From: Lantana camara
Lineage: Eukaryota; Streptophyta; Magnoliopsida; Lamiales; Verbenaceae
Assembly (NCBI GenBank): GCA_037501455.1
Contig: CM074858.1
Span: 99,606,001-99,670,000 of the forward strand
Length of the DNA stretch: 64,000 bases
Reading direction: 5' to 3'
Shown here: positions 43,534-54,383 of the stretch, one piece after another
Position numbering within the stretch: position 1 is the stretch's first letter
How the letters are laid out: every line of letters begins with the position of its first letter
Position numbers and translations under genes: made by a program
Notes under the pieces: generated by a model
The model's database searches: none
What the model was told of the DNA's origin: nothing
Seen by the model: only the letters and a program-made list of their open reading frames with translations

Positions 43534-45807
43534 AGTGGTATCAGAGCCACCTCGTTAATCGTGTTTCTGATTCGTCTCAATTATTCTGAATTTGGTAGAA
43601 ATTCTTAGGCTTAGATGCGAATTAGGTATTCATGAGTTCTTTTAGAAAGCCTGAAATACGAAACTGTAATTTTTCTTGAATTTTTGAAACTGTTTTCTTA
43701 AATTGTGTTTTTGGAAAAACCGTTTTGATAGAAATTAATTTAAATCGTGTTTTTTGAATTTGGATTGTTTTGGTTTTTGAACTAAAAGTACGAAACACGA
43801 AATCGCGTTACGAAAACGCGAGCCTGGACGTGCTAGGGCGTAGCACGGCAGTCCCGCGCGCCCGCGCGCCCAGCAGTCCCGCAACCGCGCGGGACTGCCT
43901 GCCGCTGCCGCCCGCAAGCGCCTAGGCGAGCCCGCCTGCACCTCCCGCCCGCCTCGCCCAGTTGATGCGCGCGACGCGCGCAAGGATGCGCTCCATGCGC
44001 GCGCACGCTGGCAGCTTACGCTGCCGGCTGTGCGCAGCGCTGGCGAGCGCGTCCGCGCGTGCGATGCTGTGCGTCAGCCGGGCTTGGTCTCGGGCGGACG
44101 CGCAGTCCGTTCCGGGCACTTCGTTTCGCGATCTTGATTTTCGTGTTCAGTCCAATCCAATCCCGTTTTAATTTTTCTAAAAATTTTTATTTATAAAAAT
44201 TGAATTATTTTCAAAATAATTGTTTAAATTGAGATTTTGGAAAATTAAGCGATTTAAATCTTGGAAAAATTACAATCTTTGTTTTCTGAAAATATTGAAA
44301 GAATAAAATTATTAATTTCAGAAATTAATTGGAATTTTATTAGTTTAATGTTTTTCGGGTTTTGTTGAAAAGGCTCTTGAACAAGAATTGCATCTAAGTC
44401 GTGTTTTAAGCTATTAGAGCTTAAAACGAGAATTTTAATTTATTGGTTAAATTTAAATTCTTGCAAAAGCATGTTAGGTGAACATGGGTTTAGATCTATG
44501 TATGGTTTTAATTTATGCACATGGATGGTTTAAATTGGGGTTGGAGCCCTATATTTGCATTTTTCAATTGAGGTTGGAGCCTCACTTATGTGCGTACTGT
44601 TATGTGATTTATTATGTGGCTTTCCATATTACTGTTTTTGAGGCCGGGGTATGCCCCGTGTAATTGTCTAAGGCCAATATGAAGATTGAGCCTTATTACT
44701 TTATGTCTTTTTCTTTTTATCGTAATTTGAGAGTAGAGATAGGTGGTGAGGTTTTATTTTCATTTTGGAGACAATGCACCCATGGAGTAAGATGGACCAC
44801 ATTCAAGTAACAAGGAGGCCATAAGTGAAGACCCCTCAAAATGTTAGGGAGGGGAATCTCAATTGTTAAATGTAATAGAGATAGGGCTCGTATTTTGTTA
44901 CCGCTTTCCCTTATGTGATTTAAATTGTTTATGTGGCATGTATGTTAGAACTTGTGATTGTGGAGTGGCTCCCACATATCACGCATAAGATAGGTAGAAC
45001 CCATGATCATTACATGTTAGTATCATGCTAGGACATGTTATCTGTTTATGTGCTTGTTTGATATGCATTTAAATGTACTTGCATTAATCAAGACTAATAA
45101 AATTGGATAAAATATATGTTGGTGAGGTCGAACCGGACAACTCTACGGTTGATTCGAAAATTCCCCTTAAATATTAAGCTAATTTCGAACAAATAGGTAT
45201 TTAATTCGAGATGCAAATTTTGAATTAAATTCCTAGCATTCCATCAATAGGTTTTAAGTTTAGTAAGTGAAGCTGGTTATTGTCCGCGAGTCGTGGGATA
45301 GCTAGTGGAGCTTATTAGTTCTTAGTTACCTAATTGATCATTTTAAATGATCAATATTTCATGGTCAATTTTAGGAAGGGTGATGTCCGCGAGTCGTGGG
45401 TCGTTCAAACTAAGTTTTGGTCATGATCTTATGATTGATGGGTCTAGCTTAACGCCTAAATAAATATGGATGTCGCACGAGTCGTGGGTCCATATTGAAA
45501 GATAGGTGATGCAAAAACAATTACTAAGAGTTCTAAAGGTGTTAGAATTGGTAAGTTGTACCTACCTAGGGTTCTTACTTAGAATGTCCGCGAGTCGTAG
45601 GATCGAGGTAAAATGCCTAGGATCTTAGTACCCACTGGGAAACGTGTTCCTCTTAGATCTTTGGGAATTATAGATCTTTGAAAAACAGTGGGAGCTGCAT
45701 TAGATTAAAGACCTTATCTTTTGTATATCGTTATAATTCAGCATGCTCACTAGTTCTCTGTTTTACCATTTAGGTCGTAGATTCTGTGATTCTCTACGTG
45801 TTTTGAA
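43534..45807 (+). other. 2.3-kb leader of Copia-1
   Basis: Holds the GC-rich block (about 43800-44130), a 61-codon frame (44478-44663) matching that of Copia-2, and four copies of TGTCCGCGAGTCGTGGG (45281-45297, 45384-45400, 45471-45488 variant, 45585-45601). These are the reverse complement of the Copia-2 copies, as expected for opposite orientation. Confidence 0.75.
43536..43550 (+). other. PBS of Copia-1 (initiator Met tRNA)
   Basis: TGGTATCAGAGCCAC, two bases after the LTR. Confidence 0.9.
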
Positions 45808-48800
45808 ATGGCAACCAAAAACCCTCTTGTATCGATCCTCGAGTCAAACAAGTTGACTGGTCCTAACTATTCTGATTGGCTGAGGAATCTAAAAATCATT
45901 TTAGATTCTGAGAAGAGAACTTATGTTCTCTTCGAAGGGGAGCCCAGTCCCGAAGGGGAGGCTCTCACTCGGGCCGAGCTGGATGCGATTCAGAAGTGGA
46001 AGGATGATAATCTCCAAGCCCGTTGCCTTATGTTGGCTAACATGTCTCCGGACTTGCAAAGACAACATGAGGCCATGGAATTTGCTTGGGAGATTTACGA
46101 CCACTTAGAGCAACTTTACCGCCCTCATGAACGTGTTACAAGGTATAACACTTCAAAGGAATTGTTCCACTTGAGAATGAGGGAAGGTTCAAGTGTCCAT
46201 GAATATGGACTCAAGTTTCTTGCCCTTACTAAGAAACTTGCTTCCATGGACATGCCACTGAAAGATGAGCTTTCAGTGAATTTGTTGCTAGCTTTGCTCC
46301 CACCATCATTCAACCCATTTGTCCTTAACTTCAACATGAATCATGCTGGTGCTACTGTAGCTGAGCTGATTAGTCAGCTTGTGACTGCTGAAAGCACGAT
46401 CAAGAAGGACAATAAGGTTTTGATGGTGAATGCTCCATCTTCCTCTTCTGGGCCTTCTAAAGGTAAGGGCAAGAAAGCCCAAAAGAAGAAGAAGAAACCC
46501 CTTAGGCCCACTGGTGGCATTTCGAAGGGAAAGGCCCAAAAGAAAAAGCGTGATCAGAAAGAGGATGTTTGCTTCCATTGTGGCAAAGCGGGACATTGGA
46601 GGAGAAACTGCCCAGAGTACAAGGCTACTCTAAAGAAAGGTATCTTTCTCGTTGAAATAAATCTTTCTATTAATTCTAGTTCTTGGGTACTTGATACCGG
46701 TTGTGGAACTCATATCTGTAATGATGTACAGATGCTAAGTGAAGTCCAACAACTCAAAGAAGGAGAATGTGTCTTGAAGATCGGCGATGGTTCAAACGTT
46801 GAAGCTCGAGCTTTAGGCACAATTAGATTAGATTTAGGTAGTTTTGAGTTAGTCTTAAATAAAGTCCTTTATGTACCGAGCATTATTCGTAATATAATTT
46901 CAGTTCCAATATTAGATTGTGAAGGTTATGAAACTTATATTAAGAATGGTAAATATTTTATCAAACGGAACAACTCTTCCGTTCACATCGGTACTCTAAG
47001 TAATGGACTTTACCTAACTCAAAATATCAATATAATGAATATACAACGAGAAACAAAGCGTAAGAGAGATGACAAAGTTTCAGCTCCCTTATGGCACGCT
47101 AGATTAGGACACATTTCCAAGAACAGAATTAGCAAGATAAACACTTTAGGATCATTCTCTGAAAATGATCTTAAGGAGTTAACTTCTTGCGAATCCTGTC
47201 TCAAAGGATAAATGTCCAAAGTCCCTTTTAAAGGAACTGTGGAACGTGCCACTAAGGTTTTGGATTTGATCCATACTGATGTTTGTGGACCGCTTAGTGT
47301 AAGCACTAGAAACAATCATCAGTATTTCTTAACCTTTACTGATGACTTTAGTCGGTATGGTTATGTATACTTAATGAAGTATAAATCTGAAGCTTTTGAG
47401 AAATTCTTAGAATTTCAAAAGGAGGTTGAGAACCAAACTAGTCACAAGATCAAAGCACTTCGATCTGATCGAGGAGGCGAGTATCTTAGTGAAGAATTCC
47501 TTAATCATCTCAAAGATAATGGGATTATCTCTCAGTGGACTCCTCCGGGAACTCCTCAGCTTAATGGAGTTTCTGAGAGAAGGAATCGAACCCTACTTGA
47601 TATGGTTTATTCCATGATGAGTTTCACTGACTTACCACCTTCTTTCTGGGGTTATGCCCTAGAAAGTGCAGCAAAGATTCTGAATCTAGTTCCCTCTAAG
47701 TCAGTCCCCAAAACGCCCTATGAAATGTGGCATGGTAAAATCCCTAGTTATTCTTACTTAAGAATTTGGGGTTGTCCTGCTTACGTGAAGAGGACAGTGG
47801 GAGATAAGTTAGAATCTCGTTCTAACTTATGCTACTTTGTAGGTTATCCTAAGGAATCCATATGATACTACTTCTATGATCAATCTGAGCAAAAGGTGTT
47901 TGTTTGCAGAAATGCCACTTTTCTTGAGGAACCGTTCCTTAAAGAAAAGAAAGGCAAGATCATAGAATTAGAAGAAGTACAAAGTAACCCCACGCCACCC
48001 ACTGAGGAGACGTCCCCTACTGATCAACCACAACCAATCACGAATTTCGATACACATGTAAATCCTCCTCTAAGGCTTTCTGAACGCACTCCTAGACAGC
48101 CGGAGAGATGGTATGGATTCTTCCATGAAATCTCTCAAAAGGATAATGATCCTTCAACATATGAGGAGGCACTTTCAGATTCTGACTCTGAACAGTGGAT
48201 AGAAGCCATGAAATCCGAAATGGATTCCATGAACTCCAACCAAGTTTGGACCTTGGTAGATTTGCCTGATGGGGTCAAACCCATAGGTTGCAAATGGATC
48301 TTTAAGAGAAAGCTTGGAGTTGATGGAAACATTGCAGCCTACAAAGCAAGACTGGTTGCAAAAGGATTCACTCAAAGACCCGGCGTGGACTTTGACGAAA
48401 CCTTTTCACCAGTTGCAATGCAAAAGTCCATTCGAATCATGCTTGCCATTGCTGCATATTATGACTATGAGATATGGCAAATGGATGTGAAAACTGCCTT
48501 TCTCAATGGTGACATTGACAAAGACATTTATATGGAGCAACCCATAGGTCTCACATTCAGGGAGAGTGAGCAAAAGGTTTGCAAACTCCAAAGATCAAAC
48601 TATGGATTGAAACAGGCTTGTAGGAATTGGAACATTCGATTTGATGAATCGATCAAAGTGTTTGGCTTCATCCAAATTTTGAATGAATCATGTGTGTATA
48701 GAAAGGAATTGGAGACCTCAGTGCAATTCTTAGTACTTTATGTTGATGACATCCTTCTTATTGGGAATTCGAAGGATGACATGAAAGTGACTAAGTTATG

Positions 48801-49728
48801 GTTATCGAACCAATTCGAGATGAAAGATCTTGGTGATGCGTCCTATATCCTTGGAATTAAAATCTATATAGATAGATCTAGAAGGTTAATAGGACTGTCA
48901 CAGTCGATGTACATTGACAAAGTATTGAAGAGATTCAATATGGAGTCAGCAAAGGTTAAAAACCTTCCTGTGAGTGTAGGAACATATCTTTCAAAGAAGA
49001 TGTGTCCTAAGACTAACCTTAAGAAGGAGAGAATGACTCATACACCTTATGCGTCAGCAATAGGTAGCATAATGTATGCAATGTTATGTACTCGACCGGA
49101 TGTGGCTTATGCACTTAGTGTGACAAGTCGTTTCCAATCTGACCCTGGAGATGGTCACTGGGCTGCCGTGAAGAATATTCTTAAGTACTTGAAAAGTACT
49201 AAAGATTTATTCTTAGTTTACGGAGGTCAGAAAGATCTTACTGTCGAAGGATACTGCGATGCAAGCTTTGCATCAGACTTAGATGATTTTAAGTCAATGT
49301 CAGGATACATTTTCTGCCTAAACGGCGGAGCAGTGAGTTGGAAGAGTTCCAAGCAAACAACCACTGCAGATTCGACCACTGAGGCCGAATACTTAGCTGC
49401 AAATGATGCAGCTAAGGAAGGTGTTTGGATTAGAAACTTCATTCAAGAGTTGAATGTTGTTCCTAGCATGAAAGACCCCATTACTGTGTTTTGTGACAAC
49501 ACTGGGGCGGTTGCTCAAGCAAGAGAACTAAGATCTCACCAACGGACCAAGCACATTATGAGGAAGTATCACCTAATCCGTGATATTATCAAAAGAGGAG
49601 ATGTGCAAATCGAGAGGGTCACATCAGCAGAGAACGTGGCAGATCCACTTACTAAACCCCTTAGTGGAGAAGCTTTTCAAGGTCATCTTCAGAAGATGGG
49701 ACTTAGAGTAGCTTTAGAATGGCTTTGA
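45808..49728 (+). pseudogene. Copia-1 gag-pol polyprotein, two stops
   Basis: One frame from ATG 45808 to the stop at 49728 encodes gag (knuckle CFHCGKAGHWRRNC, about 46567-46610), protease (WVLDTGCGTH), integrase (LWHARLGH, CESC; core HTDVCGPL, SDRGGEY, GVSERRNR), RT (DVKTAFLNGDI, YVDDILL) and RNase H (YCDASFASD, TTEAEYLAA). Two in-frame stops interrupt it: TAA at 47209-47211, right after CESCLKG, and TGA at 47863-47865, where Copia-2 has Gly. The second is private to this copy, the first is shared with Copia-2. The C terminus is complete, unlike Copia-2. It would not yield a full product without readthrough. Confidence 0.93.
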
Positions 49729-49733
49729 CGGGC

Positions 49734-49744
49734 AAGTGGGAGAT
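49734..49744 (+). other. Polypurine tract of Copia-1
   Basis: AAGTGGGAGAT directly before the 3' LTR (TGTTAGG at 49745). Confidence 0.85.
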
Positions 49745-51701
49745 TGTTAGGAATAGTGCCCTAGAAAGCCGATTGTATATCCGCTTTGTACTTTTCCTTA
49801 TTGTAATCACAAATAATTTTTGAATGAAATAACGAATTGAGGCAACACTTCTTTATATACTTTTGTTTGGTATGTGTTTACTTTAGTTGTGCATGTATCA
49901 GAACTCCCCTAATCCTGATGACTTTAGGACTCTACCATTTAGGTGAAATGGTTCATGAAACGAGCCCTATATCACATAAGTCATGATTAGTAAAATACTC
50001 CAAGCCGATGAGTCCTGCAGACAGTGGGAGTGTCAACCTAACCCGTCTAAGGCTTGCTTGTGGGATCACGCCCTTAAGAAGGACCACCTTGTTTCATGGA
50101 GGTGCAAAGTGTATAGTTGATACGTACGTGATACATGAGGGTGCTTACTTTAATAAGTAAGTTCACTGAGGTGCCCCGTGTGAGAGCATTCCTAAATGGG
50201 AAAGGAAGTTTCTATTTCAGGAAATGGAAACTTCCAGATTAGGAAATATCTCACGAGTCATTGATGTGATTAATTGATCCTTAGACTTGAGGTTCCTTGT
50301 CACTTTATGAGTTAACTCCGTAGTCTTAGGTATAAGCTTTAAAGGGTGTCGCCTTAGACAACTGATTCAAGGCTTATGCTGGGGCTGCACAAGTGATTCA
50401 TGAAAGTGAATGAGAATCAAGATAGGACCTACACTTGCATTTGCAAGGTGATCTCTTATTGTGTAAGTCATTCATATGCCATATGGAGTCTTTGGCCAAG
50501 GTAGTAGATCAAGACATCAAGAAAAGGGTTTCTTGGATTGAGATCAAATGGATATGAAATGCACTTAGCTTTAAGACCGGACTATTAGGGTTCTGATTAT
50601 TCCCTTGCCCTAGATCTTGGTTGAGAGATAGTAAGTAGGAGGATTGTATCTCACATGAATCAATGACTTAAAGGTTCTGTCGAATCCGAACATTCCAATT
50701 CAGCTAGGCGTTAAACACCTGTTGCTAGACTATGGTCGTTTAATCTGTGGACTAATTAATTAATTAGTGGATTAATTAATTAGGGTCACTGCTAATTGAA
50801 TTGAGAACCTAGAGGGTCACACACAACAACTTGGTTACATGAGTTGAGGCTTTAAAATGATTAAACGAGTTAATCGGGCCAAGAGGGTTCCACACGTGTG
50901 AAATCACACGTGTGGCTCACGTGAGTGACACGTGTCACTCTGACACGTGTCACACACGTGTGAATATATATATATTATATATATATGTATTAAATAATTA
51001 AATGTGTTAATTATTTAATAGACTTTGGTTTAATTTTGAATTAAAAAGAAAGTCTTATTTTGGAGAAAAATAATCTAGTTAATTAATTATGAATTAATTA
51101 ATTAGATAAAATAAGTTATTTATTTTAAATAAATAAAGTATAAAATTATCCAAAAATAGTTTGGATATTTTTAGCTCTCCTAAAGTTGATTTGAATTTGA
51201 ATTCAAAGTCAAAGTTGGAAATTACTTGAAGATCAAGTAATAGGAGAGAGGAACCAAAACCCTTGCCTATGAGGACAAGGATTTCGGCCGCCCCTCCCCT
51301 TTCCTATATATAGGGGAGCTCATGCTCCCCTTTAGAGCTAATTGGCAATTCTTTTGGTTCATGTGTTGAACACCTTCCTTTCTCCAAGATTAAATAAAAC
51401 CCTAGGTTAAGCCTAAACACTAACTAGAGAACTAGCATCCTTACTAGTTAGATTGTGATTAAGTTGGTGGACTTTCTCTAGAGACTTCAAGTTAGAAGTT
51501 TGAAGATTCGAGCTTTACCAAGGAGAGGGGATCAAGCCGCGAGAAGAGTGTTCTTGGGTGGCTTGAAACGCTTCAAGAAAGAACAAAAGAAAAGTAAGTT
51601 TCTTAATTCCTTCGAATTTGGTTACACGATTGCGAGTCCAAGATCCTTTTGTTGGGAAAATTTTTTAAATTCCGCTGCTTTCTGATTCGTGTTTTCCAAC
51701 A
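49745..51701 (+). repeat. 3' LTR of Copia-1
   Basis: 1957 bp; six CACGTG boxes between 50893 and 50960; TATA-like site at 51305-51312. Confidence 0.93.
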
Positions 51702-51706
51702 ATATG

Positions 51707-53530
51707 TTGCCTCATTTGTATTCGTGAGCATAGTCGTGCGTCTTTGTGGTTGTGATTTGAGTCTGAGTCTTGTGTTCTGTGTGTTCAGTCGATCAGGGTT
51801 CTTCCAGGGGGTGTCTGTCAGCTGTTTGGGTTCCAGTAGGGCTTCTTGGCTTGTGTTTTCCGTTCTCGTCGGTGTAAGGTGAGGTCTTAGGATTTTTGTT
51901 TTAGTTAAAGCGACTTACAACCCTATATGCTCGTTTTCAAGCCTGCATGCGAATATAAATTATATGTATATTAAATATGTGTCTTATAATATGTTATAAA
52001 TCTTGTTATTCGATTTAATATGAATTATTCTGAAATTATACGTATGAGCATATATAAGCTTAAAATGGTTTTGCAATGAGGCTATGCTCCAAACCGTGTA
52101 TCGTCGAGCAAACTATGGATTTCCTTCAGCATATTATGAATTTGGAAGACACGGAGAGGTATGTGTATAGCATATGCCGAGTTGCACGGTAAGGTATGTT
52201 TCTTATGGTATGTTTCTTAAGTATGAATCATATGTTTCTAGGTTTCGCGAGTTAGGTATGTTTTCTATGAATCTTATGAGTCCTTATGAATCTATTTGAA
52301 TCCCTGGGCCCCGGAGGTGTGGGTAAGGGAGACCCGGTGCGGCTGTCGGGGTCGCCGGTTATCACCCCTACGCACACGCTCCTTTGAAGTACCTACGCGC
52401 GACTCTGAGGGAGATGGAGAAGGCGTGGTGCTTTGAGGCTTCGGCTGAGGCCGGAGAAGGTACGTTGTGGGTTCGCGACCCCACGTATATTGAGTTGTAC
52501 GATGTGGGCCTGTAACGCGCGTGCAGACTTCCGGAGAAGGTTGGAATACGGGAATATGAATCTTTGAATTTATGAATCTTATGAATTTATGAGTTTATGC
52601 TTCCTTTTGAATCTTTTGAGTCTTGTGATTAAGGAGTAAGGTTGGAGACCCGTACTCGCCAGGTATTTGAATTCTTTTGTTATGTTGATTATGAAACGGG
52701 ATAGGAGATTTCGATTCAATAAGAGACTTATATGAGTAAATTCCGAATTTATGAATTTATGAATCCATTTGAATAATTATGAATCTATATGCGTTTTTGG
52801 AATCTATGGATCTTTACGAGTTTTCAAACTTAAGAAGATATGAATATATGTGTAAATATGAGCTCTTTTTGGAAAAATGGTTTTTGTATGCAAAACCCTA
52901 CTCCCAGTTCATAATCTTTCTTTTAATACGTGCTCTGCTCCTTATTATGTATAGTGTGTGTGTGTTCAGCCCCCTCGCTTAGTCAGTGGACGGACCCTCG
53001 CCCGACCTATGTTTTAGTTTGCAGGTTCAGGTTCTTGGAGTTCGAGCTAGGCGACTTTGAGTCGGGTCTATCGAGTTTGTGTCAGTCCGTTTGATTTTTT
53101 TTGTTAAGTACTTTGTTCCAAATTATGTATGAAAATTATGTATATAGTATGTTCTGTACAGGATTATGTTTATGCTTTGATTATATAAATTTTCGGGACA
53201 GGTTAGGACAGGGCTTGGATTAGTTGAACCCGTCTTTGTTGTATGTTTGAATTCGGGACAGGTTAGGACAGGTTCGTGGAATTAGTTGAACCCGTTTATT
53301 TATGTTTGTTGATTAAAGTTTTTTGTTAGTTCATATTTTGCTTTGCTTCCGCATTCAGGTTTTCGCATATTTGTCTTGTACAGGGTTTAGGTACCGCCTA
53401 GCTTAGGTTGGAATTTTTTCCGTTTGTCCCCCATTCGCTGTGACTTGGTGCGTGTGCGGACTTTCCATTTCTCGTACACGTGTCGGGTCATTAGTGCGGG
53501 GTATGGTGCCCCACCGCTTGGGGTGCTACA
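51707..53530 (+). repeat. 3' LTR of Y, part 2
   Basis: Continues the Y LTR after Copia-1 and matches 8309-10005. From about 53386 to 53530 it preserves the true 3' end of the Y LTR (CGCCTAGCTTAGG...GGGGTGCTACA), which is missing from the 5' copy. TSD TAGTT follows. Confidence 0.88.
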
Positions 53531-53535
53531 TAGTT

Positions 53536-54383
53536 GGTATACCAAAAAAGCAATTTTCTCAATACAATTGGTAGCTATAAAGTTTTTTGCACAAAATTTA
53601 GTAAATACAAGGTTTTTTATGAGATTTTGTATTTTTTAGGTTCATTTCGAATAATAATGAATTAAAATTACTAATTTTTTTTACTTTTAACTTTTAAGTT
53701 GATCTCAGCTTATTAAAGATCTTATATAATTATGTCTCATCAAAAAATATATAAAAGATGAGGAAATTGCAATTTTGGTATACCAGCTCGCACTAATTTG
53801 TAATTTTAGTACAAAAAATTTTCCGGTGAAAAAACTAATCCATATGACCCGAATGGATATGACCCGTCAGAAAATCCACTTGAAATCGCAAAACTCGCTT
53901 CGTGGCAAATTTTACAACGGACACGTGGTGATCTGGATGGGTTTTCAAGCAGGTCATATCTATTCGGGAATCGGATTAAATAATGCATGAAATTGCGAAT
54001 TTTTAGAGTTATAAACTAATTTTTTCATCGAAAAATAAAATGTACTAAAATTATTGAATCGAATGAGTTTGTCTACCAAAAATGCAATTTCCTTTATAAA
54101 AGATCAAGCAACAAAAGTATATATTGAAACTCAATATTACCGAAAGACAATACATTAATACATGACCTTGATAACTAAAACGGCGTAATTTATTCTTGAC
54201 CAACATAAATGGTTCGATCTCCGTGACGACGGACCACATTGAAGTGCGATGGTGTAAACCCCTACTTCAAAATTATTCCATTTATACATATATCATTATT
54301 TAAATTGATTAAAACAAGCCTATATATGCTTTGGTACATGTTACGATCGAAATGCTCCATCTGATCTTGGAAATTCGACGCCT
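53536..54383. other. Intergenic, 3' flank of the P450 gene
   Basis: AT-rich sequence between the nested block and the P450 stop codon. It holds the MITE described separately. GGTATACCAAAAAAGCAATTTTCT just after 53535 resembles an inverted MITE end, so Y may have landed in or beside a related copy. Confidence 0.6.
53760..54094. mobile_element. MITE, probably Mutator-like (335 bp)
   Basis: The inverted ends read GAGGAAATTGCAATTTTGGT (left) and AAGGAAATTGCATTTTTGGT (right, reverse complement), with similarity extending a few bases further. Both sides are flanked by TATAAAAGAT (53750-53759 and 54095-54104), a 10-bp duplication. No coding capacity. A 9-11-bp duplication points to the Mutator superfamily, although the inverted repeat is short for that group. 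Confidence 0.72.

Larger units (their letters stand above)
41592..51701 (+). mobile_element. Copia-1: Ty1/copia element, 10.1 kb, nearly complete
   Basis: Bounded by ATATG (41587-41591 and 51702-51706). LTRs are 41592-43533 and 49745-51701; by eye they differ at roughly 25-30 positions plus a 13-bp gap, so it is older than Copia-2. Same family as Copia-2 throughout, except for the GC-rich leader block. Gag-pol is one frame with two stops. Confidence 0.95.
6160..53530 (+). mobile_element. Element Y: host LTR retrotransposon with ~4-kb LTRs, heavily nested
   Basis: The outer ends are TGTAACATCC (6160) and GGGGTGCTACA (53530), flanked on both sides by TAGTT (6155-6159 and 53531-53535). Everything between is therefore one insertion with later insertions inside it. 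The 5' LTR is 6160 to about 10005 and the 3' LTR starts at 39461. Only 37698-39460 of the original interior survives. It has no recognisable gag or pol, so Y is either a large non-coding derivative (LARD-like) or has lost its genes in the deletion at X. X, Z and two copia elements are nested in it. Confidence 0.88.
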
